From Actinomycetota bacterium (lineage in GTDB: Bacteria; Actinomycetota; Actinomycetes; Nanopelagicales; Nanopelagicaceae), in NCBI GenBank assembly GCA_029978425.1, contig JAPOJL010000031.1, forward strand, positions 1 through 6,910: a DNA stretch of 6,910 nt, given 5' to 3'. Under the pieces are notes generated by a model. The model was not told the DNA's origin. It ran no database searches and was given only the letters and a program-made list of their open reading frames with translations. Numbering within the stretch: position 1 is the first letter of the stretch; each line of letters opens with the position of its first letter. The position numbers were made by a program, and so were the translations under genes. Positions 1 through 5,817 of this stretch are shown here, piece by piece.

Positions 1-486
1 CTCTTTGTCCTGCCTATTGCTCTCCCCGGCATTGTTACTGGAATCGCGCTCAACAATGTTTTTACTAACTTCCTCGGCGAGCTAACGATTTTTACCATCA
101 TTGTTGGACATGCAACGTTCTGTATTGTGGTGGTTTTTAACAATGTTGCCGCTCGTTATCGTCGTCTGGGTTCCAATCTAGAAGAAGCGAGTATGGACCT
201 CGGAGCCAATCGATTCACGACTTTTAGACTCGTTACATTTCCCTTATTGCGCAGCGCCCTCGTAGCTGGCGCACTACTTTCCTTTGCACTCTCTTTTGAT
301 GAAATCATCGTCACTACCTTTACCGCAGGAGCGGGTCAGAACACTCTGCCGATTTGGATTTTCCAGAATTTATTCCGGCCCAATCAAGCGCCGATTGTTA
401 ATGTCGTCGCGGCTGCCTTGATTTTGGTCTCGATTATTCCAATCTATCTCTCACAGAGACTAACTCAAGAGAAATCAACCAATTAG
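1..486 (+). CDS. PotC-like ABC transporter permease (spermidine/putrescine type), C-terminal part
   Basis: This is the inner-membrane permease subunit of a polyamine-type ABC importer. The frame is open from base 1, so the N-terminus lies off the left edge and 161 residues are visible. The signature seen is the EAA loop that docks on the ATPase: E61-E62-A63 ... G68 ... P81 (visible numbering), followed by a hydrophobic stretch and the SFDE segment (98-101). A TLPIWIF segment (115-121) follows, then a last membrane helix near 132-150 and a short polar tail. PotC-type permeases share this order of features. A GTG at 127 could be read as a start, but the homology runs well upstream of it, so it is internal. 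The gene ends with TAG at 484-486 and overlaps the convergent phosphodiesterase gene by 12 bases. It probably closes a potABCD-like operon unrelated to the genes to its right. The exact substrate cannot be read from this part. Confidence 0.88.
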   Translation, partial: LFVLPIALPGIVTGIALNNVFTNFLGELTIFTIIVGHATFCIVVVFNNVAARYRRLGSNLEEASMDLGANRFTTFRLVTFPLLRSALVAGALLSFALSFDEIIVTTFTAGAGQNTLPIWIFQNLFRPNQAPIVNVVAAALILVSIIPIYLSQRLTQEKSTN

Positions 487-1152
487 CTTCTTGCGCGCAA
501 AGCGTGGTTTATCGGTAATTACACCATCTATCTTTTTATCTTTCAGCAACTTCAAACCTGCAGATGTATTAACGGTCCAAACGAGCACTCTCGCTGCCTT
601 TAACTTTCCAATGATTTTTGGATTTCTTTCAATAAGTTCAATGTTAAGCGCCACAGTCTTTGCCCGGCTCATTCTTGCTGAGATTGAATACTTAATAACT
701 TTTGCGACATCTGGGTATTTACGCTTCAGCCTTCGAACAGCAAAGTAAGAAAAAGACATTACTGTGATGTGAATTCCTGCCTCTTCAATCTCTGCGCTTC
801 GTTTGCGAAGAATTTCTAGCACGCGTCTCTCGATCTTCCCCGCGGTTAATACCGGATGCTTGGTCTCAATCAGTACATCCTTCTTCTCTTCTATGGCGAT
901 ATCGAGAAGTTCGTTGAGCGTTATTGCATCGACAAGCTTGTGAAGTTCTTGGGCTGTAAGGCGTGCAACTGCCTTTCTTACACCAGCGATTCTCTTGATC
1001 GTCCGATCGTGAAAGCAGATAACTTCATTGTCGCGAGAGAGGCGAACATCGCATTCAAAACCATCAGCGTCAGCCACGACTGCGCCTTCATAGGAGGAGC
1101 GTGTGCCTTCGGGAAAGCGTGCGCTAAAACCGCGATGCGCAAATATCTTCAT
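475..1152 (-). CDS. Glycerophosphodiester phosphodiesterase family protein
   Basis: GDPD enzymes hydrolyse glycerophosphodiesters to an alcohol and glycerol-3-phosphate through a metal-dependent TIM barrel. The 225 residues begin with the hallmark H6-R7-G. The metal ligands follow in E33-C-D35, then H48-D49 (the second catalytic His), E96-T-K98, W192-T-V-N195 and a GVITDKP ending (210-216) that is typical of the family. The usual PENT after the HRG reads PEGT here (residues 14-17). No signal peptide or membrane segment is visible, so it should act in the cytoplasm. Its ATG overlaps the stop of the upstream glycosyltransferase as ATGA, with no clear ribosome site, which suggests translational coupling as the last gene of the five-gene operon. 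It overlaps the convergent permease by 12 bases. In this setting it may trim or recycle a phosphodiester product of the neighbouring phosphotransferases. The family call is strong, the substrate unknown. Confidence 0.9.
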   Translation of the reverse strand: MKIFAHRGFSARFPEGTRSSYEGAVVADADGFECDVRLSRDNEVICFHDRTIKRIAGVRKAVARLTAQELHKLVDAITLNELLDIAIEEKKDVLIETKHPVLTAGKIERRVLEILRKRSAEIEEAGIHITVMSFSYFAVRRLKRKYPDVAKVIKYSISARMSRAKTVALNIELIERNPKIIGKLKAARVLVWTVNTSAGLKLLKDKKIDGVITDKPRFARKKLIG

Positions 1153-1916
1153 CGGCCAATTATGAATCGAACTGCGTTAACAAAACTCACACGACCTTTG
1201 CGTGATTTCAACAGGAAAAGCGCTCGAAAAATTGGTGCAGTAACTCCAAAAACTCTTGAAAATACAGCTGCTCTCGCGGTTAGATCTCGAGGCGTTCCCC
1301 ATGTGCTCCCTGAACTCTCTTTCGGATGAATTGCGACTCGAATCGGTAAAAAGACTCCATGCAGGCCTCTATTTAGGGCATCAGCAATAAAAATGTATTC
1401 ATCCCCAAGGAAATTTTCTGCGCCAGCTCCAAAACTTTCATCAAAAGTCACCTCAGCGCCTCGGATGGCATCGATACGGACCATCATTTCGTAGGTCGCT
1501 GCTTTAGCGGAGTTGTACTTGGTCAATTTATGGGACTTGGTTGGATAGCTCTTACGAAGTTCTCCAGTTTCATCGCTCGTTTGAGCAAGAATAATCGAGC
1601 ATTCAGGGTGCGATTCAAAATATTCAATCAGTTTTGAAATCCCATTTTCATCAAAGGTTATGTCGTCATCGCCAAAAATAAGGTATTTACCACTCGCATA
1701 TTTCAGCGCTGCATTTCGACTCTTTGCTACTCCACGACTCTTGAGTTCGACCAGCTTTGAATGTGGGGTATTAAAGACATAACTCTCTTCATTTGGATTC
1801 TGGACTAAAACGATAAATTCCCTATTTTCAGCGCTCTGAGGCAGGGTTAAATTTTTTACCCGATTGGAGAGCGTTGAGAATCCAAATGTAAGAAGTACGT
1901 CACTGGTCGACATCAT
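1149..1916 (-). CDS. Glycosyltransferase family 2 (GT-A fold)
   Basis: Predicted to transfer a sugar from a nucleotide-sugar to a cell-surface acceptor on the cytoplasmic face. From the chosen start it has 255 residues. The GT-A signals are S66-R67-N68 followed by an Ala-rich helix, the DxD-type metal/nucleotide site D83-D84-D85, an F158DESFGAGAE segment and the G171-D172-E173 region. An H197-P198 ... SSG segment after it is common in this family. The hydrophobic segment at 226-237 and a basic tail may allow membrane attachment. I chose the tandem ATG at 1916/1913 because the fold's first strand (DVLLTFG) starts right after it. The frame is open farther back (ATG at 1946 and 1970, TTG at 1976), but that would add 10-20 residues unlike the family and lengthen the overlap. 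With this start it overlaps the upstream membrane-protein gene by 17 bases and the phosphodiesterase by 4. Donor and acceptor are unknown. Confidence 0.85.
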   Translation of the reverse strand: MMSTSDVLLTFGFSTLSNRVKNLTLPQSAENREFIVLVQNPNEESYVFNTPHSKLVELKSRGVAKSRNAALKYASGKYLIFGDDDITFDENGISKLIEYFESHPECSIILAQTSDETGELRKSYPTKSHKLTKYNSAKAATYEMMVRIDAIRGAEVTFDESFGAGAENFLGDEYIFIADALNRGLHGVFLPIRVAIHPKESSGSTWGTPRDLTARAAVFSRVFGVTAPIFRALFLLKSRKGRVSFVNAVRFIIGR

Positions 1917-2685
1917 CTGCAGCCACTCGAGAATTTGAGCGCGCATATCGCATGAGCGATCGTGAGCCATTTGCAATAACAGAATTTTGTAGTCTCGCGC
2001 CTAAGAAGATAACCAGCGTATTTGCTGGAGTGATATCGCCCTGAAAGCTCATAAAAAGCAAAATCGCGAGAAGAGCAAGCATTCCTCCGCTGGAGACTAG
2101 AGCGCCGCTTTCAGCAGCCTTTATCCTGACGCCATAGCGCTTATCAGGCTTGGCTTTCTTTCCCTTTTCTAGAGAGTTTAACTCTGCTTGAACCGCTAGC
2201 TGCTTTCTGAAAATTCCACCTACAACTTGGAGGATGATCACGAGGATAACCACATTCAATAGCGCGATAATTGGATTAAGGAGTAAGAAAAAGAGCAGAA
2301 TAGCGATGAGTTGGGCGCCCAAACTCAAGATATTCGTGAGTTCAAATGCCATTGCCCATTCTCGGTTCTCTTCTTTCGGTTTCTTTTCTTTCTTTGCTGC
2401 TCGAAAGGATCGGGCTAGAGCCTTTACCCGATAGTTTCGCTGATAAAACTGTCCAAAACGGGTAACAATAAAAAAAGCGAAAAACCCGATAATTGCCCAA
2501 CCTAAAACTGAACGTTCAAAATCTCCTTCATGGAGGATCAAGGTGGCAAAGAATTTCATCACAAGTAACTCAGAGACCGATATCGCGGCCGCGATAAGGG
2601 AGAGAACTACGAGAACAAAACGGAATTTCCCACGAGGGAAAAGGTGGCGAAATCCTTCAATCATCTCTTTGCAGATGAATAGCAT
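1900..2685 (-). CDS. Six-helix membrane protein resembling an ABC-exporter transmembrane domain, no ATPase domain
   Basis: The 261 residues have hydrophobic segments near 22-48, 61-78, 117-137, 138-156, 196-214 and 220-236. Long charged cytoplasmic loops lie at about 80-115 and 157-192. This 2+2+2 layout, with a G216-D-I-T segment before the last helix and a polar tail (240-261), matches the membrane half of type-IV ABC exporters. In such proteins an ATP-binding domain would follow the tail. Here the gene stops, and no Walker A, signature or Walker B motif occurs anywhere in the window. The start at 2685 is backed by an AGGT ribosome site five bases upstream; a second ATG lies at codon 8. It lies 7 bases after the second phosphotransferase gene and overlaps the glycosyltransferase gene. 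It may export or flip the product with an ATPase from elsewhere, or be a scaffold that has lost transport. The topology is fairly clear, the family assignment moderate and the function unknown. Confidence 0.75.
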   Translation of the reverse strand: MLFICKEMIEGFRHLFPRGKFRFVLVVLSLIAAAISVSELLVMKFFATLILHEGDFERSVLGWAIIGFFAFFIVTRFGQFYQRNYRVKALARSFRAAKKEKKPKEENREWAMAFELTNILSLGAQLIAILLFFLLLNPIIALLNVVILVIILQVVGGIFRKQLAVQAELNSLEKGKKAKPDKRYGVRIKAAESGALVSSGGMLALLAILLFMSFQGDITPANTLVIFLGARLQNSVIANGSRSLMRYARSNSRVAADDVDQ

Positions 2686-2690
2686 CGCTT

Positions 2691-2697
2691 ACCTACC
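2691..2697 (-). promoter_or_regulatory. Ribosome binding site for the ABC-like membrane protein
   Basis: On the minus strand the bases read GGTAGGT, and the AGGT part is five bases before the ATG at 2685. It overlaps the stop codon of the upstream phosphotransferase gene. It is the best-spaced ribosome site among the internal operon genes and favours the ATG at 2685 over the one seven codons later. Confidence 0.5.
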
Positions 2698-3466
2698 TTG
2701 GGTCGAGTTTCCGTGAACCAAGTATCGCAACTAGGTGGCCAAATGTCACAAAGAGCGCCACATAAAGTCCGTAGGTAATCAACAATTCGTTCGCAGAGAA
2801 GAGCGCAATGACTATGGTCATTTCTACTGAATGGAAAAGTCGCTGAACAGCAAGTATCTTGAAAGGTGCTTTAGCGATCCTTAACCAACTCTTTATCGGA
2901 GCGCCACTATCTCTGGAATCAGATAGTTTTGTTAAGCCGCTGAATGCACGTGATACATGGACGATATCGTTAAAACTCTTATTTAGGATTATCACTATCG
3001 AAATTAACGCTGCAGAAAATGGTAGCTTCCAATCAGAAATTGCATCGTTGGGCCAACCAATAATTCGCATCGATAAAGCGAGTGGGATTAGTGATTCAGT
3101 GAGGTAATGCCCTATCCGATCGAGGAAAACCCCCTTTGGCGATTGGGTATTTCGCCACCGGGCAATTTCACCATCGCAACAATCCCAGAGCATTTGTAAT
3201 TGGGATAAGAAGAGCGCCAAGACTAGGCCTGTAGTTCCTGGAATAAGTAGCGCACCACTTATGGAGATTCCAGTAAGAATCATCAGATACGTCACGCCGT
3301 TTGCGGTAATCGGTGTCTTAAGAAGTAGACGGGTTAAATAAGGTGAAATCTTTCTTAAATATAAGTCTGCTACCCAATGTTCGGCGTTAGAACGACCAGT
3401 AACGGAGAGTGGTTGTGAGACTTCCCGGATTTGAGCAATCGTCGGTTTTGCGGGACGAGCAGTCAT
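2693..3466 (-). CDS. CDP-alcohol phosphatidyltransferase family protein with His replacing the last motif Asp
   Basis: This membrane enzyme family moves a phospho-alcohol or phosphatidyl group from a CDP-linked donor to an alcohol with release of CMP. The 257 residues carry the signature as D95-C-C-D98-G99-E-I-A102-R103, eight residues, G112-V-F-L-D116-R-I-G-H120. The canonical pattern ends in Asp, the proposed catalytic base; here the codon is CAT, so His120 takes its place. A hydrophobic segment at 57-93 leads into the motif and others lie near 123-136, 148-161 and 214-248. The polar N-terminus (1-45) is probably cytoplasmic. The start overlaps the stop of the upstream phosphotransferase gene as ATGA, with AGGA close before it (2-base spacing), so the two are likely co-translated. 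It may be an active enzyme of a His-type subfamily, or a partner protein that keeps the fold but works differently. Acceptor and donor are unknown. Confidence 0.87.
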   Translation of the reverse strand: MTARPAKPTIAQIREVSQPLSVTGRSNAEHWVADLYLRKISPYLTRLLLKTPITANGVTYLMILTGISISGALLIPGTTGLVLALFLSQLQMLWDCCDGEIARWRNTQSPKGVFLDRIGHYLTESLIPLALSMRIIGWPNDAISDWKLPFSAALISIVIILNKSFNDIVHVSRAFSGLTKLSDSRDSGAPIKSWLRIAKAPFKILAVQRLFHSVEMTIVIALFSANELLITYGLYVALFVTFGHLVAILGSRKLDPR

Positions 3467-5103
3467 CTTCCTATCTTATTAGCCCGATGGCTCAAAACCC
3501 ATTGCATTGATGAGACAACTAGGAACAAGATGGAGAAATACCAAGCAAAGTAATAGAGAGGCCAATCTTGAAGTGCAGCAACTCCAAGAATCAGGATTCT
3601 CCCACCGACAAACAGCCCAAGTGCTGAAAGCCATTCCGGTTTTTTCTCATCTTGAAGAGCGCGATAAAGGTTGTCGTAATGATGAAACATAATGCTGAAA
3701 AGAATCATAAATGTCGCAATGTTTACCTTTTCCACACTTGCAAAAATCCAGATCAAAAATCCACCTTCGATGAGACGCAAGATTGATGGCTCCAACCAAT
3801 CAAATCTCTTCGAGATGCTCCGCTGTAATCCTAAAAGATCAGATTGACGTGAAATCAAAGATTTTCCTGTTGAAACCTTCGGCATCTCTCGGGTTCTAAT
3901 TAACCGACCGCGGAAGACAACGGTCGCAGAAATAAATGCAAGTACGGGCATTACGATGAAGGTAAAAGCAGCTCCACCGATTACCGCGCTGGCGCTAATT
4001 ACCAACCATCGTTCACCAATGGGGAATTGGATGATTTTCCCTAGCCAGTAACGAAGCCGTCCCTTTGGTTCACGTTCGGTTGGAATGATGCCATCAAAGT
4101 CAGCAGTAAATTCCACAGGCGCAACAAACTTCTCTTCAGCTCTAAAACGCGCAGTTCGGGCGTAGTTGTAATCAGAGAGATGCCTGAAAGTCTGAATGAG
4201 CATCATTACGATTGCCGGAATCCAGAGATCTCGCCCTTCTTTTTCCGCCCCAATCGCAAGCCCCATAAAGACCATGTATTCCTTCACTCGGTCAGTTACT
4301 GCATCAAGCCAAGCGCCGAGTTGTGAGAATTTTCTGGTGTAACGAGCCAATTCTCCATCTACGCAATCCACAATGATGCTGAGTTGCAGGAGAATTGCGC
4401 CAAGAAAAATACTCCAGAAAGTTCCTTGAGAGAAACAGTATGCAGAATAAAGTCCAATGGCGAAAGAAATAAGTGTGACTTGATTAGGGGTAGCACCAAC
4501 TTTTACCGCTACCCAGGTAAGTATTTTCGAGAATTTTCGCAGGAAAAATACCGAGAAGAAGCCGTCATTGGCTCGATTTGCCATACTTAAACGGACTCGA
4601 CCCAAATTCAGATTCGCAATCTCTTCTTGAGTTTTACGACGTTCGTCTTTATTGGCGCTACGAATATATGGAGCTGCCCATACGTCAGCTGCATCAACTT
4701 TTATCATCGCGCGTGTCAAAGCAACAAGAACGAGATCTAAAGCGTTTCCGGGTACTTTATGCTGTGCAGCGCTCTCTAGCGTTGAAATAATCTCAATTCT
4801 CTGTTTCTGCGAGAGTCGAAGTACTCCTACAAACTTGCGATTTCCAATCGTTACTTTATGGGTGGCTGATGATGCGCTAGCTATTCGGTTCTGTCGCACT
4901 AAGGTGTCACCATTTTTTTCTGCGGCAACTAATGCGGCTGAAGCGCTCCTCGGATAGTCCGTCAATAACTCCATATGAGGATCTGCGACAACGCTATTTT
5001 CATCGATCAATAAAAGGTCATTTTGTGAATCAACGAATGTTGTGAGAATTTCGTTGATAGTCGTTGCAGGCGTGACCATCAACGAAGTAAGGGATTGATT
5101 CAT
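3463..5103 (-). CDS. Three-part CDP-alcohol phosphotransferase: degenerate nucleotidyltransferase-like N-terminus, catalytic core, DUF5941-like C-terminus
   Basis: Likely transfers a phospho-alcohol from a CDP-alcohol to a membrane acceptor. Of 546 residues, about 1-150 look like the later half of a sugar-nucleotidyltransferase fold (LLLIDENSVV at 30-39, FVGVLRLS at 91-98) but lack its GxGTR and PKP signatures. The core is complete: D246-C-V-D249-G250-E-L-A253-R254, eight residues, G263-A-W-L-D267-A-V-T-D271. It is preceded by ATPNQVT (204-210) and flanked by membrane helices. About 420-546 is another membrane region with HHYDNLYR (474-481), which I recognise from memory as resembling actinobacterial DUF5941. 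The architecture recalls the fused cytidylyltransferase/di-inositol-phosphate-phosphate synthases of archaea, but with a worn-out first domain; an intact separate cytidylyltransferase is encoded divergently next door. First gene of the operon. The ATG lies 7 bases after a TATACT -10, so it is probably leaderless; an AGGAA abutting the ATG is too close to act as a normal ribosome site. Confidence 0.88.
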   Translation of the reverse strand: MNQSLTSLMVTPATTINEILTTFVDSQNDLLLIDENSVVADPHMELLTDYPRSASAALVAAEKNGDTLVRQNRIASASSATHKVTIGNRKFVGVLRLSQKQRIEIISTLESAAQHKVPGNALDLVLVALTRAMIKVDAADVWAAPYIRSANKDERRKTQEEIANLNLGRVRLSMANRANDGFFSVFFLRKFSKILTWVAVKVGATPNQVTLISFAIGLYSAYCFSQGTFWSIFLGAILLQLSIIVDCVDGELARYTRKFSQLGAWLDAVTDRVKEYMVFMGLAIGAEKEGRDLWIPAIVMMLIQTFRHLSDYNYARTARFRAEEKFVAPVEFTADFDGIIPTEREPKGRLRYWLGKIIQFPIGERWLVISASAVIGGAAFTFIVMPVLAFISATVVFRGRLIRTREMPKVSTGKSLISRQSDLLGLQRSISKRFDWLEPSILRLIEGGFLIWIFASVEKVNIATFMILFSIMFHHYDNLYRALQDEKKPEWLSALGLFVGGRILILGVAALQDWPLYYFAWYFSILFLVVSSMQWVLSHRANKIGR

Positions 5104-5109
5104 TTCCTG

Positions 5110-5115
5110 TAGTAT
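5110..5115 (+). promoter_or_regulatory. -10 element (TAGTAT) for the cytidylyltransferase gene, leaderless
   Basis: TAGTAT fits the actinobacterial TANNNT -10 pattern. Six bases separate it from the A of the ATG at 5122, the spacing expected if transcription starts at the start codon itself. No ribosome site is present upstream of that ATG, which agrees with a leaderless transcript. I see no convincing -35 at 16-18 bases; that region lies inside the first codons of the opposite gene. Predicted from spacing and pattern only. Confidence 0.6.
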
Positions 5116-5116
5116 A
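5111..5116 (-). promoter_or_regulatory. -10 element (TATACT) for the five-gene minus-strand operon, leaderless
   Basis: Read on the minus strand this is TATACT, one base from TATAAT. Seven bases separate it from the A of the ATG at 5103, so transcription is predicted to start at or next to the start codon. It shares bases 5111-5115 with the plus-strand -10. No clear -35 is visible on the minus strand, where it would lie inside the opposite gene. Predicted from pattern and spacing only. Confidence 0.62.
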
Positions 5117-5121
5117 AATCT

Positions 5122-5817
5122 ATGGCCCTACAAGTTGTGATACTTGCAGCCGGAATGGGCACCCGTTTAGGAAAACCTTGGCCCAAACCACTTACACCTC
5201 TCGCAGATGGACGCTCCATCATGCAGCAACAATTAGAGAATGTTGAGAAAGTCTTTAGAGACGAAGCTCGCGTCACGATTGTGGTCGGATTTAAGATGGA
5301 AATGATTATGGAGGCGCATCCCAATGTCTCTTTTGTCTATAACGAAAACTACGATCAAACCAACACTTCCAAGAGTCTTCTCAAGGCGTTACGCGCCTCT
5401 CAAGAAAGTGGCGTGCTCTGGCTCAATGGCGATGTGGTCTTCGATGCTCGAGTTCTTGAGCGAATCGCAGAACGAATTCGTAGCGAAAAATCCTTTGTCT
5501 GTGTCAACACTTCTGCCACGGCTGAAGAGGAAGTGAAATACACCGTTGATTCCAAGGGCAACATCAACGCCCTATCCAAACAAGTCAAAAACGCTCTTGG
5601 TGAGGCGGTAGGAATTAATTTCATCTCCAAGCACCATAAGAGTGAAGCTCTCAAATATCTTGAGCAATGCGCAGATAATGATTACTTTGAGCGCGGGCTC
5701 GAGCTCGCAATTGAAAAGGCAGGAATCGAGATTGAACCGGTTGATATCTCAGATCTCTTTGCTGTTGAAGTGGACTTCCAGGCTGACCTAGATCGCGCTA
5801 ATCAAAACTTTAACTAG
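5122..5817 (+). CDS. LicC-like small-molecule cytidylyltransferase (NTP transferase family)
   Basis: Predicted to join CTP and a phosphorylated alcohol into a CDP-alcohol plus pyrophosphate in the cytosol. The 231 residues open with the nucleotide-binding L8-A-A-G-M-G-T-R-L16 and P21-K-P-L24. Then come N80-T-S-K-S-L (substrate/nucleotide loop of LicC-type enzymes), W100-L-N-G-D104 with the first metal-binding Asp, G160-E-A-V-G-I-N166, and E216-V-D218 with the second metal Asp near the end. The length matches stand-alone phosphocholine or inositol-phosphate cytidylyltransferases and there is no membrane segment. The ATG at 5122 is chosen because it sits just before the first strand and 6 bases after a TAGTAT -10. 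It lies 18 bases from, and divergent to, the phosphotransferase operon that would use its product. It ends in a CTAG shared with the convergent sulfotransferase gene. Choline-, glycerol-, inositol- or phosphonate-type substrates cannot be told apart by eye. Confidence 0.88.
   Translation: MALQVVILAAGMGTRLGKPWPKPLTPLADGRSIMQQQLENVEKVFRDEARVTIVVGFKMEMIMEAHPNVSFVYNENYDQTNTSKSLLKALRASQESGVLWLNGDVVFDARVLERIAERIRSEKSFVCVNTSATAEEEVKYTVDSKGNINALSKQVKNALGEAVGINFISKHHKSEALKYLEQCADNDYFERGLELAIEKAGIEIEPVDISDLFAVEVDFQADLDRANQNFN

Noticed and set aside
491..500. Perfect 10-base palindrome TTGCGCGCAA near the convergent gene ends
   Set aside because: It has no loop and no following T-run, and it lies within phosphodiesterase codons, so it is not a credible terminator.
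856..1329. Plus-strand open frame of 157 codons
   Set aside because: It lies opposite the well-supported phosphodiesterase and glycosyltransferase genes and its translation shows no recognisable motif or membrane pattern.
1917..1976. Longer glycosyltransferase N-terminus (TTG 1976, ATG 1970 or 1946)
   Set aside because: These residues precede the natural first strand of the fold, have no good ribosome site and would lengthen the overlap with the upstream gene; still possible.
4652..4957. Plus-strand open frame of 101 codons
   Set aside because: It is antisense to the N-terminal part of the 546-residue phosphotransferase, with no ribosome site or family features.
5113..5118. TATAAA as the plus-strand -10
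   Set aside because: It lacks the final T of TANNNT and would place the transcript start inside the ATG; TAGTAT three bases upstream fits both pattern and spacing.
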